A DNA stretch of 32,844 bases from Bacteroidales bacterium. Its GTDB lineage: Bacteria; Bacteroidota; Bacteroidia; Bacteroidales; Bacteroidaceae. Shown here piece by piece: positions 15,829 through 25,342 of this stretch. The stretch lies in NCBI GenBank assembly GCA_004555245.1, contig SFIS01000031.1, positions 1 to 32,844 of the forward strand, written 5' to 3'. A program made the translations under genes and the position numbers. The notes beneath the pieces are model-generated. The model was not told the DNA's origin. It made no database searches and was given only the letters and a program-made list of their open reading frames with translations. The number at the start of each line of letters is the position of its first letter. Position 1 is the first letter of the stretch.

Positions 15829-18800
15829 ATGGCTTTCAAGAAAGATACAAAGATAAAGAACAATTTCACCAAGATAACAATTGGTATCGCATCACCAGAG
15901 GAGATTCTCGAAAACTCATACGGTGAGGTGACAAAGCCTGAGACCATCAACTACCGCACATACAAGCCGGAGCGCGACGGACTCTTCTGCGAGCGTATCT
16001 TCGGTCCTACGAAGGACTTTGAGTGTGCCTGCGGAAAATACAAGCGCATACGTTATCGCGGCATTGTATGTGACCGTTGCGGTGTTGAGGTAACAGAAAA
16101 GAAAGTACGTCGTGAGCGTTCGGGCCACATCGAGCTTGTAGTGCCCGTTGCCCACATCTGGTATTTCCGTTCCCTCCCGAGCAAGATAGGATATCTTCTC
16201 GGTATGCCCACAAAGCGTCTCGAATCTGTCATCTACTACGAGAAATACGTCGTCGTTCAGCCTGGTGTCCTCGGACCCAAGGGCGAAGACGACGAGCGCA
16301 CCGTTGAGGACAATGTCTATCGCAAGCTTGACCTGCTGACAGAGGAGGAGCTCTCGAACCTCTACGACAACGGCATACTGAGCTTCGACAACCAGTTGCT
16401 GCCCGATGAAGATCCTAACAAGTTCATCGTGAAGATGGGAGCGGAGGCAATCTACATGCTTCTGCAGAACCTTGACCTCGACAGCCTGTCATACGAGTTG
16501 CGCGACCGTGCAAACAGCGATTCGTCACAGCAGCGCAAGACAGAGGCGTTGAAGCGCCTTCAGGTTGTGGAAGCGTTCCGTACCAGCAAGGACATCAACC
16601 GTCCGGAATGGATGATACTCAAGATACTGCCTGTCACACCGCCGGAGTTGCGTCCTCTCGTGCCGCTTGACGGCGGACGTTTCGCTACGTCTGACCTCAA
16701 CGACCTCTACCGTCGTGTCATCATCCGCAACAACCGTCTGAAGCGTCTCCTTGAGATTCATGCTCCTGAGGTTATTCTCCGCAACGAGAAGCGTATGTTG
16801 CAGGAGGCTGTCGATTCGCTCTTCGACAACAGCCGAAAGGCTTCCGCAGTGAAGAGTGAGAGCAACCGTCCGCTCAAATCCCTCTCTGATTCTCTGAAAG
16901 GCAAGGCAGGACGTTTCCGCCAGAACCTTCTCGGAAAGCGTGTTGACTATTCGGCACGTTCAGTTATCGTCGTAGGTCCGGAACTGAAGATGGGCGAGTG
17001 CGGTCTGCCTAAACTCATGGCTGCCGAGCTTTACAAGCCGTTCATCATCCGCAAGCTCATCGAGCGTGGAGTGGTGAAGACAGTGAAATCTGCAAAGCGC
17101 ATCGTCGATCGCCGCGAGCCGATAATCTTTGACATCCTTGAGAACGTGATGAAAGGCCATCCGGTTCTCCTCAACCGTGCTCCTACGCTTCACCGTCTGG
17201 GTATCCAGGCGTTCCAGCCGAAGATGATTGAAGGTAAGGCTATCCAGCTTCATCCGCTCGCTTGTACGGCGTTCAATGCCGACTTCGACGGTGACCAGAT
17301 GGCTGTCCACCTCCCGTTGTCGAACGAGGCAATACTCGAAGCGCAGATTCTCATGCTTCAGAGCCACAACATCCTCAACCCTGCCAATGGCGCGCCTATC
17401 ACCGTCCCGTCTCAGGATATGGTTCTCGGTCTGTATTATATCACAAAGATACGTCCGGGAGCAAAGGGTGAAGGGCTTACTTTCTACGGTCCGGAAGAGG
17501 CAGTCATAGCCTATAACAATGGCAAACTCGCCCTCCACGCACAGGTGAATGTCATGGTAAATGATATTGTTGCCGGCAAGCGTGTGCGTCACATGGTAGA
17601 GACATCTGTCGGTCGTGTCATCGTCAACGAGATGATTCCGGACGAGATGGGATTTGTCAACAAGGTCATCTCCAAGTCATCGCTCCGCGACATCATTGCC
17701 GATGTCATCAAGGAAGTAGGTTTCGCACGTGCCTGCGAGTTCCTCGACGGCATCAAGAACCTCGGCTACCGCATGGCTTATCAAGCCGGTCTGTCTTTCA
17801 ACCTTGACGATATCATCATCCCGCCGGAGAAAGAAGAGCTTATCCGCCGCGGCAACGAGGAGGTGAAGCAAATCACAGCCAACTATGAGATGGGTTTCAT
17901 CACCGACACCGAGCGTTACAATCAGGTTATCGATACATGGACCCACGTCAATAACGATATCGGCAACATCCTTATGAAAGAGATGACCGAGGCAGACCAG
18001 GGCTTCAACGCCGTCTTCATGATGCTCGATTCCGGAGCCCGCGGTTCTAAGGATCAGATCAAGCAGTTGTCAGGTATCCGTGGCCTTATGGCCAAGCCGC
18101 AGAAGGCAGGTGCCGACGAGCGTGCCACCATCGAGAACCCGATTCTTTCTAACTTCAAGGAAGGTATGTCCGTTCTTGAATACTTCATCGCCTCTCACGG
18201 TGCCCGTAAGGGTCTTGCTGATACTGCGATGAAGACAGCCGATGCAGGTTATCTGACACGTCGTCTTGTCGATGTCTCGCACGATGTCATTATTAACGAG
18301 GACGACTGCGGCACACTGCGCGGTCTTAACTGCACCGCTTTGAAGAGCGGCGACGAGATTATTGCTTCTCTCTATAGCCGTATCCTCGGCCGCGTCTCCG
18401 TGCATGATGTCCTTGATCCGCATACCGGCAACGTCATCTGTGCCGCAGGCGAGGAAATCACCGAGGCTCGTGCGCAGGCAATAGAAGACGCTGGTGTAGA
18501 GAGCGTTGAGATACGTTCGGTGCTCACTTGTGAATCTCGTACAGGCGTATGCCGCAAGTGTTACGGCCGCAACCTTGCTACGGCACGCATGGTGCAGAAG
18601 GGTGAAGCTGTCGGTGTCATTGCTGCACAGGCCATCGGCGAGCCTGGTACACAGCTTACTCTCCGTACGTTCCACGCCGGTGGTGTGGCTGGTAACGCCG
18701 CCGCCAATGCCTCTATCATTGCAAAGAGCACTGTGAAGCTTGAGTTCGAGGAGTTGCGCACCGTGCCGTTCCGTGAAGAGAACGACAACGCCTCTGCCGT

Positions 18801-20172
18801 TGACTGCCAGATGGTTGTCAGCCGTCTTGCCGAGGTGCGTTTCGTTGACCCGAACACCGGCATTGCCCTTTCATCTCAGAATGTGCCTTACGGTTCGTCT
18901 CTTTATTTCAAGCACGGCGACACCGTAGAGAAGGGAGCCGTCATAGCACGTTGGGACCCGTTCAATGCCGTTATCGTTTCAGAGTATTCCGGTGTCCTTC
19001 GTTTCAATGATGTTGTAGAAGGCAAGACTTTCCGTGCAGAGACTGACGATACCACAGGTCTTACAGAGAAGATTATCATCGATTCAAAAGACCGTAACCT
19101 CGTTCCTACCTGTGATGTCCTTGGTTCTGACGGCGAGATTCTCGGTACCTATTATTTCCCGCGCGACGGTCACGTCGTAGTAGAAGACGGTGCAACTATC
19201 TCTACCGGTACAACGATTGTGAAGATACCGCGTAATGTCGCAAAGGTCGGTGATATCACCGGTGGTCTGCCTCGAGTGACCGAATTGTTCGAGGCGCGCA
19301 ACCCGTCTAACCCTGCTGTAGTCAGCGAGATTGACGGTGAGGTGACCATGGGCAAGATACGTCGTGGTAATCGTGAGGTCATCGTCACGTCAAAGACAGG
19401 CGACCAGCGCAAGTATCTCATTTCTCAGTCAAAGCAGATTCTTGTTCAGGAGCACGATGCCGTGCGTGCCGGCACACCGCTTTCAGACGGTGTCATCACG
19501 CCGAGCGACATCCTTGCCATCAAGGGTCCGACCGCCGTACAGGAGTATATCGTCAATGAGGTGCAGGGCGTTTACCGTCTGCAGGGTGTTAAGATCAACG
19601 AGAAACACTTCGAGATCATAGTCCGTCAGATGATGCGTAAGGTTCAGATCAACGAGCCCGGCGACACCAACTTCCTCGAGCAGGAGCTTGTTGACAAGCT
19701 CGACTTCCGTGAGGAGAACGACCGCATCTGGGGCAAGAAAGTCGTTGTTGATGCTGGAGATTCAGAGACTTTGAAGAAAGGTCAGATGATTTCATCACGC
19801 CGTCTGCGCGACGAGAACTCCAGCCTCAAGCGCCGCGACCTCCGTACCGTTCAGGTACGCGATGCTGTCCCCGCCACTTCAACGCAGATTCTGCAGGGTA
19901 TCACACGTGCTGCGCTTGCCACTAAGTCGTTCATGTCAGCCGCTTCATTCCAGGAGACTACAAAGGTTCTCAACGAGGCAGCTATCCGAGGCAAGACCGA
20001 CTACCTTGTCGGCATGAAGGAGAATGTCATCTCCGGACACCTCATCCCTGCCGGCACCGGTCTTCGCGAGTTCGAGAAGATTGTCGTAGGCAGCAAGGAA
20101 GAATACGAACGTATGCAAGCCAACAAACGCAATGTCCTTGACTTTGTCAACAGCGACATAGTCGAGCCATAA
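15829..20172 (+). CDS. rpoC: DNA-directed RNA polymerase subunit beta'
   Basis: The 1447-residue product has the N-terminal zinc finger (CACGKYKRIRYRGIVCDRCG) and the catalytic NADFDGDQM (483-491; Asp485, Asp487 and Asp489 hold the magnesium). A second cysteine cluster (CGTLRGLNC ... CESRTGVCRKCYG) precedes the bridge/trigger helix region (AAQAIGEPGTQLTLRTFH) and the C-terminal region. Length and order are those of Bacteroidetes beta'. A strong terminator follows 9 bases after the stop. Confidence 0.98.
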   Translation: MAFKKDTKIKNNFTKITIGIASPEEILENSYGEVTKPETINYRTYKPERDGLFCERIFGPTKDFECACGKYKRIRYRGIVCDRCGVEVTEKKVRRERSGHIELVVPVAHIWYFRSLPSKIGYLLGMPTKRLESVIYYEKYVVVQPGVLGPKGEDDERTVEDNVYRKLDLLTEEELSNLYDNGILSFDNQLLPDEDPNKFIVKMGAEAIYMLLQNLDLDSLSYELRDRANSDSSQQRKTEALKRLQVVEAFRTSKDINRPEWMILKILPVTPPELRPLVPLDGGRFATSDLNDLYRRVIIRNNRLKRLLEIHAPEVILRNEKRMLQEAVDSLFDNSRKASAVKSESNRPLKSLSDSLKGKAGRFRQNLLGKRVDYSARSVIVVGPELKMGECGLPKLMAAELYKPFIIRKLIERGVVKTVKSAKRIVDRREPIIFDILENVMKGHPVLLNRAPTLHRLGIQAFQPKMIEGKAIQLHPLACTAFNADFDGDQMAVHLPLSNEAILEAQILMLQSHNILNPANGAPITVPSQDMVLGLYYITKIRPGAKGEGLTFYGPEEAVIAYNNGKLALHAQVNVMVNDIVAGKRVRHMVETSVGRVIVNEMIPDEMGFVNKVISKSSLRDIIADVIKEVGFARACEFLDGIKNLGYRMAYQAGLSFNLDDIIIPPEKEELIRRGNEEVKQITANYEMGFITDTERYNQVIDTWTHVNNDIGNILMKEMTEADQGFNAVFMMLDSGARGSKDQIKQLSGIRGLMAKPQKAGADERATIENPILSNFKEGMSVLEYFIASHGARKGLADTAMKTADAGYLTRRLVDVSHDVIINEDDCGTLRGLNCTALKSGDEIIASLYSRILGRVSVHDVLDPHTGNVICAAGEEITEARAQAIEDAGVESVEIRSVLTCESRTGVCRKCYGRNLATARMVQKGEAVGVIAAQAIGEPGTQLTLRTFHAGGVAGNAAANASIIAKSTVKLEFEELRTVPFREENDNASAVDCQMVVSRLAEVRFVDPNTGIALSSQNVPYGSSLYFKHGDTVEKGAVIARWDPFNAVIVSEYSGVLRFNDVVEGKTFRAETDDTTGLTEKIIIDSKDRNLVPTCDVLGSDGEILGTYYFPRDGHVVVEDGATISTGTTIVKIPRNVAKVGDITGGLPRVTELFEARNPSNPAVVSEIDGEVTMGKIRRGNREVIVTSKTGDQRKYLISQSKQILVQEHDAVRAGTPLSDGVITPSDILAIKGPTAVQEYIVNEVQGVYRLQGVKINEKHFEIIVRQMMRKVQINEPGDTNFLEQELVDKLDFREENDRIWGKKVVVDAGDSETLKKGQMISSRRLRDENSSLKRRDLRTVQVRDAVPATSTQILQGITRAALATKSFMSAASFQETTKVLNEAAIRGKTDYLVGMKENVISGHLIPAGTGLREFEKIVVGSKEEYERMQANKRNVLDFVNSDIVEP

Positions 20173-20180
20173 TATCAACC

Positions 20181-20234
20181 AAAGAGTGGCAGGCGATGGG
20201 TACAGTCCCTATTGCTTGTCACTCTTTTGTTTTT
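20181..20234 (+). terminator. Terminator of the rpoBC operon
   Basis: AAAGAGTG (20181-20188) pairs with CACTCTTT (20220-20227). The stem is extended inward by GGCAGGCGATGGG against CCCTATTGCTTGTC with wobble pairs. A T-rich tail (TTTTGTTTTT) follows. Confidence 0.9.
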
Positions 20235-20325
20235 AAAGTCCTCCTGTCTCCCGTGTCAGGCGGCACACCACCTTCTGTTGCCTGTCGGCATTAACCCTAA
20301 ATCTGAACATGCAATTTTTCAAACT

Positions 20326-21588
20326 ATGAAGCATAACGTCCTATTGGCTTTAATCCTGCTGTTAGGAACCACCTCCGCTATGTCAGCCGAGCTCACTCTC
20401 ACTGTCAAGCTCACCAACAGTCAGTCTGTGGCGCGCGAGGCCGTCCCTGTCAGTGTTCCCATTGATTCCCCGTTGGTCAGCCGGCTTGGCGGTCCCGTCA
20501 TGTCCGCCACAGTTAGTGGTGCCGACGGAGACCTTCCCTACCAGCTCGACGACCTCGACGACGACGGCATCTACGACGAACTGTTCTTCCTCACCGATAT
20601 GCCTCGCAAGTCAAAGCAGAGCATCACGGTGACTTTCTCCACCGTGGGCACACCCGCAGTCTTCCCTTCCGGTGTCTATGGCAGTCTGTCCATCCGCGAC
20701 CGTTCTTCCAAGAATCCCAAGCATCTTCCCATCACGTCGCTCACAGTTCCTGCCTCCAGCAATCCCTATCAGTATGTCTTCCCCCACGGTCCTCTTCTTG
20801 AGAGCGAATATGTCGGCTTCCGTATCTATTGCGACCACCGCCAGTCTGTTGACTACTACGGTCATCGTCAGAAGCAGGTAGAGCTTCCTGAGACGGCTTT
20901 CTATCCTTCAAAGGAGCAGAAGTTAAACGGTTATGGCGACGATGTTCTATACACAGGCAGCACCTATGGCTGCGGCACGATGCACGGCTGGGACGGAGCG
21001 ACGTCCGTGATGTTCCAGAATGTCCGTTCCCGCACCTACACCCTTCTTGCCTCCGGGCCGCTCCGCACCATCATACAGACAGTGAACAAAGCTTGGCGTG
21101 TCACCGAGTCGAGCCTTCCTGTCGATGTCACCACGCGCTACATCCTCTGTGCGCGTCATCGTGACGTGAAGGTAGAAGTGCGTTTCTCACGCCCGGTGCC
21201 CGACCTTCAGCTCTCCACCGGCGTGACCGACATTGTCGGTTCAGAGGCCATCACAGACAAGTCGGGCCTCCGCGGCTGTTGGGGAACGGCATGTGCCGGC
21301 AACAATCCCAAGGTCTATGACACCCACACCGTAGGTCTCGCCGTCTGTGTCCCCCGCGAATACTATCGTGGCGACGCCCATTTCACCGACGGGAAGGAGC
21401 AGTTGCCCAATCAGGCTTACGTCGCGTTGCTCTCCACCTCCACCGACCGTCTCCACTACTGGTTCACCGCGACGTGCGACCTCGAGACTTTCGGCTTCGC
21501 AGACAGCAAGGCATGGAGCGACTATCTCCATTCCTGGAAACGCAGTCTGCTTTCTCCGGTAAAGGTCGAGATACTCTCCGCACGATAG
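20326..21588 (+). CDS. Secreted DUF4861-like protein
   Basis: The 420-residue product has a signal peptide (MKHNVLLALILLLGTTSAMSA) and is predicted to be all-beta. The N-terminal part has the pattern seen in DUF4861 proteins of Bacteroidetes: a line of conserved residues through VAREAVPVSVPIDSP, then the acidic run DDLDDDGIYDELFFLTDMP. A central stretch carries GCGTMHGWDG and ASGPLRTIIQTV. The biochemical role is not established to my knowledge. Such genes occur near uronate and pectin-type saccharide functions, which fits kduI two genes downstream. The ATG at 20326 is chosen for the signal peptide. Further upstream the same frame is open to 20212, but that stretch overlaps the rpoC terminator. 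Confidence 0.7.
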   Translation: MKHNVLLALILLLGTTSAMSAELTLTVKLTNSQSVAREAVPVSVPIDSPLVSRLGGPVMSATVSGADGDLPYQLDDLDDDGIYDELFFLTDMPRKSKQSITVTFSTVGTPAVFPSGVYGSLSIRDRSSKNPKHLPITSLTVPASSNPYQYVFPHGPLLESEYVGFRIYCDHRQSVDYYGHRQKQVELPETAFYPSKEQKLNGYGDDVLYTGSTYGCGTMHGWDGATSVMFQNVRSRTYTLLASGPLRTIIQTVNKAWRVTESSLPVDVTTRYILCARHRDVKVEVRFSRPVPDLQLSTGVTDIVGSEAITDKSGLRGCWGTACAGNNPKVYDTHTVGLAVCVPREYYRGDAHFTDGKEQLPNQAYVALLSTSTDRLHYWFTATCDLETFGFADSKAWSDYLHSWKRSLLSPVKVEILSAR

Positions 21589-21748
21589 CCATTCTCCCCG
21601 TTGCTTGGTCTCCCCGTTTCAGTAGAGAAGACATTGTCGTCCTTTATGTCACCCCAAACCAACTTTCCTCTTGCTTCCCTTCACGCTGTTACATCCGTGT
21701 GGTTTCAGAGTTGAAAGCATAAACTATCAATCCTAACCAAATAATATT

Positions 21749-23128
21749 ATGGAATCAGTATTTTCTTATATCATCGGTCTTGGTGCCGCAGTCATGATGC
21801 CCGTCATCTTCACCATCCTTGGTGTCTGTATCGGCATAAAGTTCTCAAAGGCATTGAAGAGTGGCCTGTATGTCGGTGTCGGCTTCGTGGGTCTCAGTGT
21901 CATCACCGCCCTTCTCACCAGTTCGTTGGGTCCCGCTCTTTCAAAGGTTGTAGAGATCTACGGTCTTGAGCTTCAGGTGTTCGATATGGGCTGGCCTGCC
22001 GCAGCCTCTGTAGCCTACAACACCCTTGTCGGCTCGTTCATCATCCCCGTCTGTCTTGGTGTCAATCTCGTCCTTCTCCTCCTCGGCTGCACCCGCACCG
22101 TTAACATCGACCTGTGGAACTACTGGCATTTCGCCTTCATCGGGGCCGTAGTCTATTTCATGACCGAATCAGTACTGTGGGGATTCTTTGCCGCCATCGT
22201 CTGCTATATCATCACGCTTGTCCTTGCCGACCTCACCGCCAAGCGTTTCCAGAAGTTCTACCCCAATATGGAGGGCATCTCCATTCCTCAGCCTTTCTGT
22301 CAGGGTTTCATGCCTTTTGCCGTTGCAATCAACAAAGGTCTCGACTATGTCCCTGGCATCAACAAGGTCAACATTGATTCTGAGGGGATGAAGAAGAAGT
22401 TCGGCCTGTTCGGCGAACCGCTTTTTCTCGGTGTCATCATAGGCATCATCATCGGCTGTCTCGCCTGCAAGGACAGCGCCGAACTCATCGACAAGATACC
22501 CGCCACGCTCGGTCTCGGCATCAAGATGGGTGCCGTCATGGAGCTTATCCCCCGTGTGACAAGTCTCTTTATCGAAGGCCTCAAGCCAATCTCCGATGCT
22601 ACCCGCGAGCTCATCGCGAAAAAGTTCGGCGAAGACAAGGAGCTATACATCGGCATGTCTCCCGCCCTTGTCATCGGCCATCCCACCACGCTTGTCGTCT
22701 CTCTCCTTCTCATCCCCGTCACCCTTGTCCTCGCTGTCGTCCTTCCCGGCAATCAGTTCCTGCCCTTGGCATCCCTTGCCGGAATGTTCTATGTCTTTGT
22801 GATGGTTCTGCCCTACACCAACGGCAATGTGCTGCGGTCGTTCATCGTCGGTCTTGTTGTCATGGCGTTGGGTCTCTATTTCGTCACATGGATGGCAGGC
22901 GACTTCACCTCCGCCGCCCATAGCGTCGCTTTGGCACATCCCGAGGATGCTTCTGTCGCCGTACCGTCCGGTTTCCAGGCCGGCGCGCTTGATTTCGCCT
23001 CTTCTCCGCTTTCCACCCTCATCTATGCCTGCTGCAAGTATCTGCAGTATATCGGAGCCGCGGCACTCACGCTTCTTGCTCTCGCCCTTGTCGTCTGGAA
23101 CCGCCGCCGCATCAAGTCCGGCAAGTGA
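21749..23128 (+). CDS. Orphan PTS EIIC-like permease, galactitol (GatC) family
   Basis: The 459-residue integral membrane protein aligns by eye along its length with E. coli GatC: GLGAAVMMPVIF near the start, GVGFVGL, DMGWPA, VNIDLWNYWH, MEGISIPQP, KKFGLFGEP, PALVIGHPT, PGNQFLPLASL. It has about ten hydrophobic helices. In a true PTS this domain works with IIA and IIB phosphotransfer proteins. None is encoded beside it, and it has no fused IIB. It probably imports an unphosphorylated substrate, or depends on unlinked PTS parts. Between a DUF4861 gene and kduI, the substrate may be a uronate-derived keto-sugar acid (inference). It starts 160 bases after the DUF4861 gene, with no terminator between. 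Confidence 0.88.
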   Translation: MESVFSYIIGLGAAVMMPVIFTILGVCIGIKFSKALKSGLYVGVGFVGLSVITALLTSSLGPALSKVVEIYGLELQVFDMGWPAAASVAYNTLVGSFIIPVCLGVNLVLLLLGCTRTVNIDLWNYWHFAFIGAVVYFMTESVLWGFFAAIVCYIITLVLADLTAKRFQKFYPNMEGISIPQPFCQGFMPFAVAINKGLDYVPGINKVNIDSEGMKKKFGLFGEPLFLGVIIGIIIGCLACKDSAELIDKIPATLGLGIKMGAVMELIPRVTSLFIEGLKPISDATRELIAKKFGEDKELYIGMSPALVIGHPTTLVVSLLLIPVTLVLAVVLPGNQFLPLASLAGMFYVFVMVLPYTNGNVLRSFIVGLVVMALGLYFVTWMAGDFTSAAHSVALAHPEDASVAVPSGFQAGALDFASSPLSTLIYACCKYLQYIGAAALTLLALALVVWNRRRIKSGK

Positions 23129-23190
23129 TTTAGCATTTCTCCTTTATCATCATTCAACAAATAATAATCATAAAAAACATATCCCACACT

Positions 23191-24177
23191 ATGAGAAAAG
23201 CATTATCCCTCGCAGCTTTGGCACTCTTCTCTGTAGGCGCCATGGCTCAGCAGAACGTTCGTTTCCAGACAGCCTGTCATCCGCGCGATGTCATGCACTA
23301 CGACACGAAGACTCTCCGTGAGCGTTTCGTCATGGAGAAAGTCATGTCTGCCGACGAGATCAACCTCACCTATTCACAGTACGACCGTTTCATCTTCGGC
23401 GGTGCTATGCCCGTGACAAAAGATTTGAAGCTCGAGAACTTCACCGCCCTTGGCCTGTCCGTTGACAAGACCATCGCCGAGCCCTATTTTCTCTACAACC
23501 GTGAGATGGGCATCATCAACTGCGGTCAGGGCACCGGCTCCGTCCTTGTTGACGGCAAGGAGTATGTCCTTGGTCCTAAAGAGGCCCTCTATGTCGGCCG
23601 CGGCCACATGCAGGACAAGAAAGGCACCTGGATAGACTGCAACAAGGAAGTTGTCTTCCGTTCCAAGGATGCCAAGAATCCCGCCAAGTTCTACATCAAC
23701 TCCGCAACAGCCCACAAGCACTACAAGACGCAGTGGGTCACTCTCGACGGTCGCAAGGGTTCGCTGAAGGCCGCCATCTGGGGTCCTGTCGGAACAAAGG
23801 AAGAGGCTAACGGCCGCACCATCTACAAGCTCATCGTGCGTGATGCGTTGCAGGAAGGTCCCTGCCAGCTGCAGATGGGTCTCACCCAGCTTGAGCCCGG
23901 TGCCGTCTGGAACACCATGCCGCCCCACACCCACGGTCGCCGCATCGAGGCATACTATTATTTCAACCTTCCCGAAGGCCAGACAATCTCGCACGTCATG
24001 GGCGAGCCGCAGGAGACGCGCAACGTATGGTTGCACAACGAGCAGGCCATCATGAGCCCCGAGTGGTCTATCCACGCTGCTTCCGGCACCTACTACTACA
24101 CCTTCATCTGGGGTATGGCTGGCGAGAATCTTGAGTACAACGACAAGGACGTAGTGCCTGTCATAGACATCAGATAA
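23191..24177 (+). CDS. kduI: KduI: 5-keto 4-deoxyuronate isomerase with signal peptide
   Basis: The 328-residue product matches KduI, which converts 5-keto-4-deoxyuronate (from unsaturated galacturonate/uronate) to 2,5-diketo-3-deoxygluconate. The zinc site is complete: His246 and His248 (PPHTHGRR), Glu253 and His295. The His-to-His spacing of 49 equals that of E. coli KduI (196 to 245). Other family motifs are HYDTKTLRERF, FGGAMPV and INCGQGTG. Unlike cytosolic KduI (about 278 residues), it begins with a clear signal peptide (MRKALSLAALALFSVGAMA, cleavage before Gln20). The isomerase should therefore act in the periplasm. No internal Met gives a plausible cytosolic start, since the first family motifs begin at about residue 25. 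It ends with a strong terminator. Confidence 0.93.
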   Translation: MRKALSLAALALFSVGAMAQQNVRFQTACHPRDVMHYDTKTLRERFVMEKVMSADEINLTYSQYDRFIFGGAMPVTKDLKLENFTALGLSVDKTIAEPYFLYNREMGIINCGQGTGSVLVDGKEYVLGPKEALYVGRGHMQDKKGTWIDCNKEVVFRSKDAKNPAKFYINSATAHKHYKTQWVTLDGRKGSLKAAIWGPVGTKEEANGRTIYKLIVRDALQEGPCQLQMGLTQLEPGAVWNTMPPHTHGRRIEAYYYFNLPEGQTISHVMGEPQETRNVWLHNEQAIMSPEWSIHAASGTYYYTFIWGMAGENLEYNDKDVVPVIDIR

Positions 24178-24212
24178 GCCTCGGCATCCCTGTCATACAC
24201 AGCATACAATCC

Positions 24213-24282
24213 GAGACGGCTTCCGTTCCGTTTGCCAAGGATGTTTTCCTCTGGCTGCGGAATGGAAGCCGTCTCTTTTTTT
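24213..24282 (+). terminator. Strong terminator after kduI
   Basis: GAGACGGCTTCC (24213-24224) pairs with GGAAGCCGTCTC (24264-24275). GTTCCG/CGGAAT adds six more pairs, and eight T follow. The stem of about 18 bp ends the three-gene unit. Confidence 0.93.
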
Positions 24283-24328
24283 ATCCCTTTTTACGTTGCC
24301 GCATTGTCGCGGATAGGGGAGTGTGATG

Positions 24329-25033
24329 TCAGAAATTCACGCCTATGCTTATCATGAACGAGGAGTTGTGTGTGCTGTCAAACGTGTTGTTCGATATGTT
24401 CGCCAGTCCGTGTTCGTATGCGATGTCAGCATACAGTGCGTCGTAAGCCACTCCGCATCCTATCTTCAGACCACCGTCAAACCGGCTGAATCTCGGCTGT
24501 GTCGGCGTGTCGTCTCCGAATGCGCTGTATGCCTCGCGGTCTCTGAAGTTCTTTATCTTGCCACCCACGCCACATGCGAGGTATCCTCCGGCATAGGGCT
24601 GTATTGCAACATTGCGTGTCGGCGAGATGCTGTATTTCACTGTCACCGGCACCTGCAGATAGTTCAGGCTGTACGAGAAGTTCTCCCTTCCTCCGCCTTC
24701 CTTTCCGCCTTTCTCGTTGTACATCAGTCCCGATTCGAGGTATATCGGCGTATATCTCGACAGCGGCATTCCAGCCACGATGCCGAGGTTCAGTCCCGTG
24801 CGCGACTGCCCGCTGTCGAGCATCGGGTCGTCAGACTGCACCGTGCTGAACGTCGCTCCGAGGCGGAGCCCGACGTAGTAGTCGCCGCCCAGCAGATTGT
24901 AGCGGCTGTTGCGCTGGCTATAGTCGAGGCGGTCCGTCTCGCGGTTGTAGTATTGGCTGTTGCGGAAGTGCTGTGCCGTGCATGGCAGTGTTGCTGCTAT
25001 GGCGATGCTGAGTAAGATAGTCTTTGCTTTCAT
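24329..25033 (-). CDS. Small outer-membrane beta-barrel protein (PorT/OmpW-like)
   Basis: The 234-residue product has a signal peptide (MKAKTILLSIAIAATLPCTA). Alternating hydrophobic/polar strands with many aromatic and glycine residues follow (GGDYYVGLRLGATFS; LNYLQVPVTVKYSI; QPYAGGYLACGVGGKI), ending in SFMISIGVNF. A C-terminal phenylalanine is typical of barrels inserted by BamA. The pattern fits the Bacteroidetes outer-membrane beta-barrel (PF13568-type) family, whose functions vary. It converges on the kduI terminator. Confidence 0.8.
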   Translation of the reverse strand: MKAKTILLSIAIAATLPCTAQHFRNSQYYNRETDRLDYSQRNSRYNLLGGDYYVGLRLGATFSTVQSDDPMLDSGQSRTGLNLGIVAGMPLSRYTPIYLESGLMYNEKGGKEGGGRENFSYSLNYLQVPVTVKYSISPTRNVAIQPYAGGYLACGVGGKIKNFRDREAYSAFGDDTPTQPRFSRFDGGLKIGCGVAYDALYADIAYEHGLANISNNTFDSTHNSSFMISIGVNF

Positions 25034-25254
25034 GTTTGTTCTGCGTTTTGTTACGTTAATGTCTTTTCGGCAGCGGCGCAGTCGTCGTGATGTCGAGGGT
25101 GCGTCGTCATCCGGTCCGCCCTCCTACGTTGTCCGCCCTTGTCTGCCTTTCATGTTGCAAAGTTAGTGAAAACCAGTTACCCCGCCATGTCGGTTATCCC
25201 TATTTCCTTGGGGGAAACCCCTAATCCGTCCTTTCCCCGCTTTGCATTGCCCCA

Positions 25255-25280
25255 TATTCTTCAACCGAGTTGAAGAACAC
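25255..25280 (+). repeat. Dispersed palindrome, copy 1
   Basis: TTCTTCAAC and GTTGAAGAA form a perfect 9-bp stem around CGA. The asymmetric flanks TA... and ...CAC are shared with the copies at 25317 and 31213. Confidence 0.8.
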
Positions 25281-25316
25281 ACAACCACCGCCCCGCCAAG
25301 AGCGCCCCCTGCCCCG

Positions 25317-25342
25317 TATTCTTCGACCAGGTCGAAGAACAC
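25317..25342 (+). repeat. Dispersed palindrome, copy 2
   Basis: TTCTTCGAC and GTCGAAGAA form a perfect 9-bp stem around CAG. The two changes relative to copy 1 (A-T to G-C pairs) keep pairing. It ends 55 bases beyond the stop codon of the minus-strand gene at 25397. Confidence 0.8.

Noticed and set aside
25205..25225. GGGGAAACCC motif shared with the rpsU leader (about 4840)
   Set aside because: Short and low in information; it may be coincidence, and no third copy was noted.
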